A DNA stretch of 64,000 bases from NCBI RefSeq assembly GCF_026624755.1, contig NZ_JAPMXC010000010.1:176875-240874 (forward strand). The letters run 5' to 3'. Source of the DNA: Robbsia betulipollinis (GTDB lineage: Bacteria; Pseudomonadota; Gammaproteobacteria; Burkholderiales; Burkholderiaceae). Position numbers and translations under genes: made by a program. This document shows positions 48,810 to 57,512 of the stretch, one piece after another (within the stretch, counting starts at the first letter, position 1; the number at the start of each line of letters is the position of its first letter). The notes under the pieces are model-generated. The model did no database searches. It was not told the DNA's origin and saw only the letters and a list, made by a program, of their open reading frames with translations.

Positions 48810-49706
48810 TTAACGCTTCTGGTAAATACGGGCATCGTTGGCGAACTCGTCGAAGGCGTCCGCATGGCCGTTGAAGCGCATGCTTTCCTTGCTGCCGAGA
48901 CCGAGAAAGCCGCGCCGTACCAAGGCGTCGGCGAACAGGCCGGTGGCGCGATTCTGCAATGCTTCGTTGAAATAGATCAGAACATTGCGGCAGGAAACCA
49001 GATGCACCTCGGAAAACACGCTGTCGGTGGCCAGGCTGTGGTCCGCGAACACGACGTGCCGCTTCAACGTGCGCGAGAAGGTCGCGGCGCCGTAGGCCGC
49101 GTGATAATAATCCGACAGCGAGCGCTTGCCGCCGGCGGCGATATAGTTTTTCGAAAAGCCGGCGATCCGGTCGAGCGGATAGATGCCTTCCGCCGCAACG
49201 CGCAGGGCCTGCGGATTGACGTCGGTCGCATACATCAGGGTCCGGTTGATCAGCCCCTCTTCTTCCAGCATGATCGCCAGCGACCATAATTCCTCGCCGC
49301 TGCTGCATCCCGCCACCCAGATCTTGACCGAGGGATACGTCTGCAATATCGGGAAAACCCGTTCGCGCAGCGCCTTGAAATACCAGGGGTCGCGAAACAT
49401 CTCGCTGACCTGCACGGTCAGGTATTGCAGCAGGCGCGCGAACGCCGCCGGATCGTGCAGGATCCGGCCCTGCAACTCGGACAGCGTCGCGCATTCGAAA
49501 TCGGCCCGCGCCTGCGTCATGCGGCGGCGCAGCGAGGCGATCGAGTAATTCCGAAAATCGTGCTGATATTTGAGATATATCGCGTCGAGTAGCAAGCGCA
49601 GTTCGATGTCGAAATCGTGCATCGGCAGGGCGTGTTCGTTCGTCGACCTGCCGGGCGCAATCTGATCGTGAGCGCGAATCGTAAGCGGATCGTGAGCGGA
49701 ACTCAA
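48810..49706 (-). CDS. CheR-type protein-glutamate methyltransferase
   Basis: SAM-dependent methyltransferase of 298 residues. The helical N-domain (DIELRLLLDAIYLKYQHDFRNYS...RRRM) is followed by the SAM fold with IWVAGCSSGEELWSLA and LVSCRNVLIYFN. The TTG ending at 49706 was chosen as the start because AAGGGAG precedes it by five bases; the first ATG, at 49622, has no such site and would give 270 residues. It has no TPR region. It sits between the large hybrid kinase (25 bases upstream) and cheB (adjacent), and its substrate is unknown. Confidence 0.9.
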   Translation of the reverse strand: MSSAHDPLTIRAHDQIAPGRSTNEHALPMHDFDIELRLLLDAIYLKYQHDFRNYSIASLRRRMTQARADFECATLSELQGRILHDPAAFARLLQYLTVQVSEMFRDPWYFKALRERVFPILQTYPSVKIWVAGCSSGEELWSLAIMLEEEGLINRTLMYATDVNPQALRVAAEGIYPLDRIAGFSKNYIAAGGKRSLSDYYHAAYGAATFSRTLKRHVVFADHSLATDSVFSEVHLVSCRNVLIYFNEALQNRATGLFADALVRRGFLGLGSKESMRFNGHADAFDEFANDARIYQKR

Positions 49707-49731
49707 GGCATCTCCCTTCGCGGGTCCTGCG

Positions 49732-52700
49732 TCAATGGGCCAGCCAGACACGGCACAGCGACAACAGCTTGTCGACCTCGATCGGCTTCGAAATGTAATC
49801 GTTGGCACCGGCGTCCAGACAGCGCTGCCGGTCCGAGGACATGGCTTTCGCGGTCAGCGCGATGATGGGCAGGCGGTCCATGCCGGGCCGCTTGCGGATT
49901 TCCTGCATCGCGGTCAGGCCGTCCATCTCGGGCATCATCACATCCATCAAAACCAGTTCGATTTCCGGGTCGCGGGCGAGGATTTCCAGCGCTTCCCGGC
50001 CGTTGCGGGCGATTTCCAGTTTGGCGCCCAGCGGCTCGATGACATGCGACAGCGCGAAGATGTTGCGTACGTCGTCCTCGGCAAGCAGGATCTTGCGGCC
50101 TTCGAACGCCGAATCGCGCTGCCGGGCCTGGCGCAGCATCCGCTGTTGATCGGGGGGCAGGTCCGATTCGACGCTGTGCAGGAATAGCGTGACCTCGTCG
50201 AGCAGCCGCTCCGGCGATTTCGCGCCTTTGATGATGATCGATTTCGAATAGTAGCGCAGGCGCCGCTCTTCCTCGGAGGTCAGCGAGCGGCCGGTGTAGA
50301 CGATGACCGGCGGATAGGTGTGCGGACCGCTCTCGGCCATGTCCTTCAACAGGTCGTAGCCCGAGCCATCGGGCAGCGTCAGATCCATCACCACGCAGTC
50401 GAAGCTGATTTCGGCGAGCCGGGCGAGGGCATCGGCGATGGTGCCCACGCCGTCGATCTCGATGCCGTTCGCCGCGAGCAGCAGCTGGATGTTGTCGCGT
50501 AGCGTCGGATCGTCCTCGACGATCAGGATGCGGCGCACGCGCTGCGAGAGGCGCGCTTCGAGGCGTTCGATCGCCGTCACCAGCTCGTCGCGCGCGGTGG
50601 GCTTGAGCGAGTAACCGATCGCGCCCAGGTGCAGCGCGGCTTCCTCGTGATTGTTCGCGGAAATCATGTGGATCGGCAGGTGGCGCGTGCGCGGGTCGCG
50701 CTTCAGGCGCTCCAGTACCGTGAGACCGGAATCGTCGGGCAGGCCGACATCGAGCAGGATGCCGCTGGGCTGCAGCAGTTGCGCCAGACGGGTGCCATCC
50801 GCACCGGTGGCGGCATGCACGCAGTCGAAGTCGAGTTCGTGCGCGAGTTCGTACAGGATCTGCGCGAATGCCATGTCGTCCTCGATCACGAGGATCAGGC
50901 GGCCCGGGCGCGTGAGCTTGTCGCGGTCGTCGGCCACGCCGGTGCGCGGCACGGGGCCGGTCGGCGTGGCATCCGCGCCATCGTCGGTCCCCGCGCCCGA
51001 CGGGGCGGCAAAGGCGCGGGCGCTGTCGCGTGATGCGCCTGGGAGTCCGGGCACGCCCGGGCGCGCCGGACGCGTGAAATGCGGCTCCAGACTGGGGCCG
51101 GTGCGCCCCGGGGAAAGCGGTTTCACGGGCCGCGAGACCGGTGCGGCCGCGCGGGCGGACGCGGGCGTCTGTTGGGCGGTGCCGGTGGGCGCCTTCGCGT
51201 CCGGCGTATATTCGATCGGCAGCGTCAGCGTGAAGGTGCTGCCTTGTTCGAGTTCGCTCGTCACCTCGATGTCGCCGCCCAACAGGCTGGCGAATTCGCG
51301 CGAGATCGACAGGCCCAGACCGCTGCCGCCATATTTGCGGCTGGTCGTGCCGTCGGCCTGCCGGAAGGCATCGAAGATCGCCGACAGGTTCTGCGTCGCG
51401 ATACCGATGCCGGTATCCTGCACCGCGAAGCGCAGATGCGCGGGCGGCGCGGCCAGTATGTGCAGGACGACTTCGCCCTGCGCGGTGAACTTGAATGCGT
51501 TCGACAGCAGATTTTTCATGATCTGCAGCAGGCGCTGGTGATCGGTGACGATCGATTTCGGCGCATCCGGAGCGCGCTCGACACGCAGGCCGAGCTTCTT
51601 TTCGGTCGCGACCGGTTCGAACGTCTGCAGCAGCGACTGCACGACCGAATCGATCGTGATCGGCTCGGCCTCGACTTCCATGTGTCCGGCCTCGACTTTC
51701 GCCAGGTCGAGAATGTCGTTGATCAGCGAAAGCAGGTCCGTGTTGGAGGAATAGATGGTGCTGGCGTAGCGCACCTGTTCGGCGCTCAGGTTGCCATGCT
51801 TGTTGTCCTGCAGCAGCTTCGACAGGATCAGCGAACTGTTGAGCGGCGTGCGCAACTCGTGCGACATGTTCGCCAGGAATTCGGACTTGTACTGGTTCGC
51901 GCGCTCCAGTGCCCGCGTATTCTCGGTCAGATCGTGTTGCGCGTTCAGCAGATCCTGCTTTTGCCCTTCGAGGCGTTGCGCGTGTTCCTCGAGCTGCACG
52001 TTGGTCTGTTCGAGCTCCGCCTGCTGCGTTTCGAGCCGGGCCTGCGAATCCATCAACGCCCGGCCGCGTTCCTCCAGTTCTTCGTTCGACACCCGCAGCT
52101 CTTCCTGCTGGACCTGCAATTCCTCGGCCTGATGCTGCGTTTCCTCCAGCAGCAATTCGAGCCGGCCGCGATACAGCGCAGCACGTACCGCCATGCCGAT
52201 GTTTTCCGCGCCGGCGGTCAGCAGTTCGACGGCGTTGTCGGCCTGCCGGACGTTACCGGAAAAACCCAGTTCGACGATGCCGCTCACGTCGCCGTCGGCG
52301 GTCAGGGGGGCGGCCACGACATGCGTCGCCTGACCGTCGCCCAGCGTGGAATTGATGCGCAGGTAGTCCGAAGGCAGGTCGTGCGCGATGATCGGCTTGC
52401 GTTCGATGAGGACCTGGCCCGTCAGGCCGGTGCCGGGCGCCACCGTGGCGGGCGTGCCGGTATCGGCCAGCGCCCAGGCCGCGAGGCGCTGCAACTGACC
52501 GTTGTCGAGCACGTAGAGCACGCCGACCTTGGCGCCGCTATAGCCGACGATCTTGCGCAGCACGGCCGTGGCCACCTCCGCCGCGCTCAATGCGCCGCGG
52601 GTGGCCTCGGCCGTCTCCGTCAGTCCCTTTTGCAGCCAGGCGTGCCGCCGCAGCTTGTTGCGCGAGGCGATGTACAGGAAGGCCGCGATCGCGATCGCCC

Positions 52701-52980
52701 ACATCGTCAAGCCGCCCATGCCCCGGTTCAGGACCGAATAGGCATTGCCCATACCGGGCGAGAGAATGAAGCCCACCGCGATCAGTACGCAATTGACCGC
52801 CGCGGCGGCCAGGGGCAGGACCGGCCGGTCCACGAACAGACAGAGCGCGACCGGAATCAGATACAGGATCCAGAGCGCGACATTGCGTGGCGTGAAGGCG
52901 TCGGCCACGAAAATCGCCACTATCAGGGCAACGATCGCGATGTGAAGGATGGACAGGCGGTTGCGGCGGGTTTGCGGCAT
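49732..52980 (-). CDS. Hybrid sensor kinase with GAF and three receiver domains
   Basis: Large sensor of 1082 residues. In order: four N-terminal membrane helices (about 9-106), a GAF domain (about 130-275, LTGQVLIERKPIIAHD), a long coiled coil of Gln/Glu/Leu-rich heptads (280-365), HisKA with His374 (FLANMSHELRTPL), an ATPase domain (MKNLLSNAFKF; GGSGLGLSI), a Pro/Ala/Gly-rich linker (about 615-710), and receivers 1 (about 720-835), 2 (about 845-960) and 3 (about 965-1082, VLMDVMMPEMDG). It is the first gene of the cassette. The receivers suggest a branched phosphorelay with the downstream REC-kinase. The signal is unknown. Confidence 0.94.
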   Translation of the reverse strand: MPQTRRNRLSILHIAIVALIVAIFVADAFTPRNVALWILYLIPVALCLFVDRPVLPLAAAAVNCVLIAVGFILSPGMGNAYSVLNRGMGGLTMWAIAIAAFLYIASRNKLRRHAWLQKGLTETAEATRGALSAAEVATAVLRKIVGYSGAKVGVLYVLDNGQLQRLAAWALADTGTPATVAPGTGLTGQVLIERKPIIAHDLPSDYLRINSTLGDGQATHVVAAPLTADGDVSGIVELGFSGNVRQADNAVELLTAGAENIGMAVRAALYRGRLELLLEETQHQAEELQVQQEELRVSNEELEERGRALMDSQARLETQQAELEQTNVQLEEHAQRLEGQKQDLLNAQHDLTENTRALERANQYKSEFLANMSHELRTPLNSSLILSKLLQDNKHGNLSAEQVRYASTIYSSNTDLLSLINDILDLAKVEAGHMEVEAEPITIDSVVQSLLQTFEPVATEKKLGLRVERAPDAPKSIVTDHQRLLQIMKNLLSNAFKFTAQGEVVLHILAAPPAHLRFAVQDTGIGIATQNLSAIFDAFRQADGTTSRKYGGSGLGLSISREFASLLGGDIEVTSELEQGSTFTLTLPIEYTPDAKAPTGTAQQTPASARAAAPVSRPVKPLSPGRTGPSLEPHFTRPARPGVPGLPGASRDSARAFAAPSGAGTDDGADATPTGPVPRTGVADDRDKLTRPGRLILVIEDDMAFAQILYELAHELDFDCVHAATGADGTRLAQLLQPSGILLDVGLPDDSGLTVLERLKRDPRTRHLPIHMISANNHEEAALHLGAIGYSLKPTARDELVTAIERLEARLSQRVRRILIVEDDPTLRDNIQLLLAANGIEIDGVGTIADALARLAEISFDCVVMDLTLPDGSGYDLLKDMAESGPHTYPPVIVYTGRSLTSEEERRLRYYSKSIIIKGAKSPERLLDEVTLFLHSVESDLPPDQQRMLRQARQRDSAFEGRKILLAEDDVRNIFALSHVIEPLGAKLEIARNGREALEILARDPEIELVLMDVMMPEMDGLTAMQEIRKRPGMDRLPIIALTAKAMSSDRQRCLDAGANDYISKPIEVDKLLSLCRVWLAH

Positions 52981-53234
52981 GGTGAAGTCGGTGAGCAGAC
53001 GATGAAATCGGCAAGGTATTTGCCCGGACAGCCGCGACGTTGCAAATCCGCATGTTTGCGTGATGGGCGTTGCGACGCACGGACCATGCGGCAAGCGAGC
53101 GCGCCACCAGCGGCAGGAAAGCGCGCAAGCAAGGAAAAACGACCGTCCTAGATCATACTAAAAGTCGGCCCGAATATCCCGCAATAGAAATACCCGTGTG
53201 CCGCGCCGGCGTCGCGCTTCCACGGGCTGCTTTT

Positions 53235-54197
53235 TCAGGACGGGGCGTCGGCATCCGCCGCTTCCGGTGCCGGCCAGTCGAACGGCGCGAGCGCGGTGAT
53301 GCGCTCCGCGAGCCAGCGGGCGGCGGGACGCGGATGCGTATCCGCGCGGGCGATGAGATACAGACTGTAGGCGAATGCATGGCGGTCCGCCGGCCGGATG
53401 CGCACGAGACGGCCGGCGGCGAGATCGGCGGCGACCAGATGTCGCGGCATGCCGCCCCACCCCAGGCCGGCGAGCAACAGACGATGCTTGGCGCCCAGAT
53501 CGCCGATGCGCCAGCTGTGGTTGGCGTAGACGCCATGCATCGGACCTTCGGCGAGCCGCGAGCGGTCGGTCAGCACCAGCTGCGTATGCTCGCGCAGTTC
53601 ATGCGTGGGGATGCGCCCGTCGCGGCGCGCCAGCGGGTGGCCCGGCGCGGCGACGCTGATCAGACTGATCGCGCCCAGCAGGTTCGGCGCGATGGCGTCG
53701 GGCCAGCTCCCGAGCGGCCCGGAAATGCCCAGTTCGCATTCCCGTTCGACCACCAGCTTGAGCACGCCGCCCAGGGGCTCCATGCGCAGGCGCAGCGTCA
53801 CGGTCGGAAACACGCGGGCGAAGTCCTCCAGGATGCCGACGAGGGGATCGATCGGAAACATCACGTCCACCGCCAGCGAGACCTCGGCTTCGAGCCCCAG
53901 CGTCAAACCGGCGGCGCGTGCCTGCAAGTCGTGCATCGTCGTGTCCACGCGCCGGGCATCGGCGAGGATCGCCCGGCCCGCCTCGGTCAGCACCGGGCGC
54001 CGCCGGGTGCGCTCGAACAGTGTCAGACCCAGCAGCGCCTCCAGATTCGCGACCGTGTAGCTCACGGCGGATTGCGCGCGTTCGAGCCGCTGCGCCGCCA
54101 GCGAAAAGCTGCCGGCGTCGGCGACCGCCGCGAACACCTGCAATTGATCCAGCGTCGGGCCGCGCGCTTTCTGTGGGGTGTCCGGAGGCTTGGGCAT
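53235..54197 (-). CDS. LysR-family transcriptional regulator
   Basis: LysR regulator of 320 residues. The N-terminal winged HTH is TLDQLQVFAAVADAGSFSLAAQRLERAQSAVSYTVANLEALLG (about 14-56), and the C-terminal effector domain begins near residue 100. The start at 54197 is by family length; earlier codons have no conserved sequence and no clear ribosome site was found, so the exact start is uncertain. It is divergent from the cytochrome b561 gene; the 200-base gap contains a TCGATT-N14-AATCGA dyad that may be its operator. Confidence 0.9.
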   Translation of the reverse strand: MPKPPDTPQKARGPTLDQLQVFAAVADAGSFSLAAQRLERAQSAVSYTVANLEALLGLTLFERTRRRPVLTEAGRAILADARRVDTTMHDLQARAAGLTLGLEAEVSLAVDVMFPIDPLVGILEDFARVFPTVTLRLRMEPLGGVLKLVVERECELGISGPLGSWPDAIAPNLLGAISLISVAAPGHPLARRDGRIPTHELREHTQLVLTDRSRLAEGPMHGVYANHSWRIGDLGAKHRLLLAGLGWGGMPRHLVAADLAAGRLVRIRPADRHAFAYSLYLIARADTHPRPAARWLAERITALAPFDWPAPEAADADAPS

Positions 54198-54209
54198 GCG
54201 CGGTTGCCA

Positions 54210-54235
54210 TCGATTTTCAAGATATTGATAATCGA
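54210..54235. promoter_or_regulatory. Candidate LysR operator (dyad TCGATT-N14-AATCGA)
   Basis: Perfect 6-bp arms lie 13 bases upstream of the LysR start and 163 bases upstream of the cytochrome b561 start, in the divergent gap. The TCGAT core recurs in the dyad beside the second LysR gene at 57405. Confidence 0.5.
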
Positions 54236-54397
54236 TTTTACGCGATTGATTCGATGGCTGGGTCCGCGTACAGTGCTCGCTCTGGGGCGACGCGTGCGAA
54301 TCCGCAACATGGTATTGTCCGGATCGCGGCAAAGGCGTAAAAAGCGCAGAGTGCAACCGTCCCGCCCGGCCCGCGTGCCCATTTTCGGATCGCATGG

Positions 54398-54970
54398 ATG
54401 AACCCCTCTCGCCGTCTCGCCGTTCGCCGGTATTCCGGACCCGCCATCGCGTTGCACTGGCTGATCGCGGTGCTGATCGTCGGGGGGTTCGCGTTGGGCT
54501 GGGTGATGACCGACATTCCCGGTTTCACGCCGACCAAGCTGCGCTATTACGCCTGGCACAAGTGGATCGGGGTGACCGTGCTGCTGTTGGCGGTCGTGCG
54601 GCTCGCGTGGCGGGCGACGCATACGCCGCCGCCGCTGCCCGAGAGCACCGGCCGCCTGAACGCCGCCGCGGCGCACGGCACGCACCACCTGCTGTATCTG
54701 CTGATGTTCGCGGTGCCGGTCTCGGGCTATCTGTACAGTTCCGTGGCGGGCATCCAGGTCGTCTATCTCGGCGTGCTGCCGTTGCCGACGCTGCTGGCCC
54801 CGCACCCGGCGTGGCGCGACACGATGCGCACCGTTCATGTCTGGCTCGACTGGACGCTGGCAGGGTTCGTCGGCCTGCACGTGCTCGCGGTGATCAAGCA
54901 CCAGTTGCTGGATCGCGACCGGTTGCTGGCGCGCATGCTGCCCCGCGCACGCCCTTCCCCGCACGACTAG
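54398..54970 (+). CDS. Cytochrome b561
   Basis: Di-haem membrane protein of 190 residues that passes electrons between the quinone pool and superoxide or other partners. Four membrane helices carry the haem His ligands (His20 in ALHW, His54 in WHKW, His147 and His161, with others nearby). The first codons are [14 protein letters not shown]. It is followed after 70 bases by a YceI protein; this b561-YceI pair is a widely seen combination in proteobacteria, where YceI binds isoprenoid quinones. Confidence 0.93.
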   Translation: MNPSRRLAVRRYSGPAIALHWLIAVLIVGGFALGWVMTDIPGFTPTKLRYYAWHKWIGVTVLLLAVVRLAWRATHTPPPLPESTGRLNAAAAHGTHHLLYLLMFAVPVSGYLYSSVAGIQVVYLGVLPLPTLLAPHPAWRDTMRTVHVWLDWTLAGFVGLHVLAVIKHQLLDRDRLLARMLPRARPSPHD

Positions 54971-55040
54971 CGGCCACGGTCCGCCCGCCGCGCGCCGCGT
55001 CGTTTTCCGCATTTTCCTTTCCCAACCCAGGACGTTCACC

Positions 55041-55619
55041 ATGAAGCTTCGCACCCTTGCCGCCGCCGTCATCGCTTTCGCCGCGGCGCCGGCCTTCGCC
55101 GCCAGCGTTACCTACAATCTGGACCCGTCGCATACCTATCCGAGCTTCGAAACCGACCACTTCGGCGGCGCGTCGGTGTGGCGCGGCAAGTTCACGAAAT
55201 CGAGCGGCACGGTGACGCTGGATCGCGCGGCGAAGACCGGCAGCCTGGATGTGACGATCGACGCGAGTTCGATCGACACCGGCAACGCCGCGCTCGACAA
55301 ACATGTCGCGGGCCCGGAAATGCTCGATGCGGCGAAATTCCCGACGGCCGTCTACAAGGGCACGAGCATGCGCTTCAAGGGCGATACGCCGACCGAAGTG
55401 ATCGGCACGCTGACGCTGCACGGCGTGACGCGGCCGTTGAATCTGAAGATCGATTCCTTCAAGTGCTACACGAACCCGATGATGAAGAAGGAAGTCTGCG
55501 GCGCGGACGCGAAGGCCGAGTTCAACCGCGACGATTTCGGCGTCGATTACGGCAAGACCTATGGTTTCAAGATGTGGACCCGCCTGGAAATCCAGGTCGA
55601 AGGCGTGAAGGCGGACTGA
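55041..55619 (+). CDS. YceI-family periplasmic protein
   Basis: Lipocalin-like secreted protein of 192 residues that binds polyisoprenoids. The signal peptide ends after AFA (about residue 20), and the mature part shows [21 protein letters not shown] and the family's [16 protein letters not shown]. Two Cys near residue 155-167 could pair. The context with cytochrome b561 suggests a role in quinone-linked redox at the membrane; this is inference. The ribosome site is AGGA ten bases before the ATG. Confidence 0.93.
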   Translation: MKLRTLAAAVIAFAAAPAFAASVTYNLDPSHTYPSFETDHFGGASVWRGKFTKSSGTVTLDRAAKTGSLDVTIDASSIDTGNAALDKHVAGPEMLDAAKFPTAVYKGTSMRFKGDTPTEVIGTLTLHGVTRPLNLKIDSFKCYTNPMMKKEVCGADAKAEFNRDDFGVDYGKTYGFKMWTRLEIQVEGVKAD

Positions 55620-55695
55620 CCCGCACCGCTGCATCCTATAATGTCGTCACGCGGCGGGCACCCGCCGCGAACTCGGACGACATGAGGGAAACGAC

Positions 55696-56472
55696 ATGGC
55701 GCAGCGCGTCGTATTGATAACGGGCGCCGCGAAACGCGTGGGCCGCACGATCGCCGAGCGTTTCGCCCGCGACGGTTACCGGGTGGCCGTCCACTATGGC
55801 AGTTCGGTGGAGGACGCGCAGGCAACGGTCGATACGCTGCGCGCGCGCGGCGTCGATGCCCACGCGCTGCATGCGGACCTGAGCGACGCGGCGCAGCTCG
55901 ACGCGCTGGTCGCCGGGGCCTACGCCCTTTTTGGACGCTTGGATGTCCTGATCAATTCGGCGTCCATCTTTCCCGATGACCGGCTCGAGGATTTTTCGGT
56001 CGAGACCTTCGACCATGCCTGGGCGGTCAACGGCCGCGCGCCGCTGCTGCTGACGCGGGCCTTCTACGCGCGCGCCGGCGCGCTGGGGCACACCGGCGTG
56101 GTGATCAACGTCGTCGACCAGAAAGTGCGCGGCAATTTTCACCGCGACCACTTCTCCTATACGGTCGGCAAGACGGCGATCGGACACCTGACGACGATGC
56201 TGGCGAAGTCCGCCGCGCCGGTGCTGCGGGTCAACGCGGTCTATCCGGGGCTGATGCTGCCCAGCGGCGATCAGACCGACGCGGACTTCGCCTATGCCGA
56301 ACGCCGCGCCACGCCGCTGCACCGCGTGGCAACGCCGGGGGATCTCGCCGACGCGATCCTGCTGCTGACCGGCCCGGCCTACAACGGCGCCGACTGGGTC
56401 GTCGACGGCGGGCAGAACCTGGTGCCGGTCGACCGCGACGTGGTGTTCGAGTACCGCAGCCCGGCAGCGTGA
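55696..56472 (+). CDS. Pteridine-reductase-like short-chain dehydrogenase (FolM/PTR1 type)
   Basis: NADPH-dependent SDR of 258 residues. The cofactor motif is TGAAKRVG at 9-16, where Arg replaces the usual middle Gly, and the catalytic set is Asp141 (INVVDQKV), Tyr155 and Lys159 (YTVGK); both features are typical of pteridine reductases. It may reduce dihydromonapterin or dihydropterins, supplying the cofactor that phhB-type dehydratases recycle. It is 77 bases after yceI, same direction, possibly the same operon. Confidence 0.88.
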   Translation: MAQRVVLITGAAKRVGRTIAERFARDGYRVAVHYGSSVEDAQATVDTLRARGVDAHALHADLSDAAQLDALVAGAYALFGRLDVLINSASIFPDDRLEDFSVETFDHAWAVNGRAPLLLTRAFYARAGALGHTGVVINVVDQKVRGNFHRDHFSYTVGKTAIGHLTTMLAKSAAPVLRVNAVYPGLMLPSGDQTDADFAYAERRATPLHRVATPGDLADAILLLTGPAYNGADWVVDGGQNLVPVDRDVVFEYRSPAA

Positions 56473-56514
56473 GCGAGCGGTCGCGGGTCGCGGGCACAGC
56501 GGCGTACGTTGCGC

Positions 56515-57402
56515 TCAGGCCGCCGGGTCCGCCTGGCGCACCGCCTGCAGCAGGGTCTCCCCCGCGGTATCGAGCAGCGAGCCCTTGCGCAGCACGCGGA
56601 ACACGGTGTCGGTGGTCGCGGGCATGCCGCGCGGCGTGACCGTGCGTACCCGCCTGGCGCGCAGTGCGGCGTCCAGCATATAGGCGGGCACGATCGACAG
56701 GCCGCGTCCGGCCGCGACCATCGCGATCGCCTCCTCGATTTCCGTACACCGCCCCATGGTGCGCATCTGCGGCGGCATGCCGCCCAGCTGCGCACCGAAC
56801 CAGCCCGCGAACGCGGGTTCGCAATCGTCGTAGGTGATGAAGCCGGCGTCGGCGACCCACTTCGCCAGCGCGCCCGAGGGCTTTTGCGCGAACGGCGCGA
56901 TCAATACCAGCGGATAGCGGTAGACCAGCTCGAAGGTCAGGCTGTTCGAGGCGACCATCGTGTACGAAAACCCCAGGTCCGCCCGCCCCGCCGCCACCGC
57001 CGCGCAGACATCGTCGTCGATCCCGAAGCGCAGGTTGATGACCGTATCGGCGAACGCGTCCTGGCTCAGGATGGGCGTGAGCACATAGCGGCCGAACGAC
57101 GAGCCGGTGGCGATGCGCATCGCCTCCCGGGTCGCGCCCGCGCGCCCGCGCGCCGCCGCGCGCAGCGTGCCGATCTCATCGATGAACTGCCCGCAGATGG
57201 CGAACAGCCGTTCCGCGAGCGCCGTGGGCAGCACCTTGCGCGCCGAGCGCTCGAACAACGGGGCGCCGATCCATTCCTCCAGTTGGCGGATCTGGTAGCT
57301 CACGGTCGACGGCGTCACGTGCAGTTGCTCGGCGGCGCGCACGAAGCTGCCCGCCTCGATCGCGGCGACGAAGGTATCGATATATTTGGTCTGGGTGCGC
57401 AT
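56515..57402 (-). CDS. LysR-family regulator next to rocDF
   Basis: LysR regulator of 295 residues. The HTH is KYIDTFVAAIEAGSFVRAAEQLHVTPSTVSYQIRQLEE (about 6-42) and the effector domain begins near residue 90. The start at 57402 is chosen because it places the HTH normally; an upstream Met at 57438 is possible. It is divergent from the ornithine aminotransferase gene, so control of arginine/ornithine use is likely. A perfect TTCGAT-N5-ATCGAA dyad lies three bases upstream of the start. Confidence 0.9.
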   Translation of the reverse strand: MRTQTKYIDTFVAAIEAGSFVRAAEQLHVTPSTVSYQIRQLEEWIGAPLFERSARKVLPTALAERLFAICGQFIDEIGTLRAAARGRAGATREAMRIATGSSFGRYVLTPILSQDAFADTVINLRFGIDDDVCAAVAAGRADLGFSYTMVASNSLTFELVYRYPLVLIAPFAQKPSGALAKWVADAGFITYDDCEPAFAGWFGAQLGGMPPQMRTMGRCTEIEEAIAMVAAGRGLSIVPAYMLDAALRARRVRTVTPRGMPATTDTVFRVLRKGSLLDTAGETLLQAVRQADPAA

Positions 57403-57404
57403 CG

Positions 57405-57421
57405 TTCGATTATCGATCGAA
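57405..57421. promoter_or_regulatory. Candidate LysR operator (TTCGAT-N5-ATCGAA)
   Basis: Perfect 6-bp arms in the 110-base gap between the LysR gene and rocD. It is placed so that binding could repress the lysR gene and control rocDF. Confidence 0.55.
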
Positions 57422-57512
57422 ATTCTCGAACCATTCAAGTGAAACGTTTCGCTGGATTCGTTCTTTTTACTTCCTTATGATCCGCCTGGTCCATACGCTC
57501 CAGGAGGCCGAG

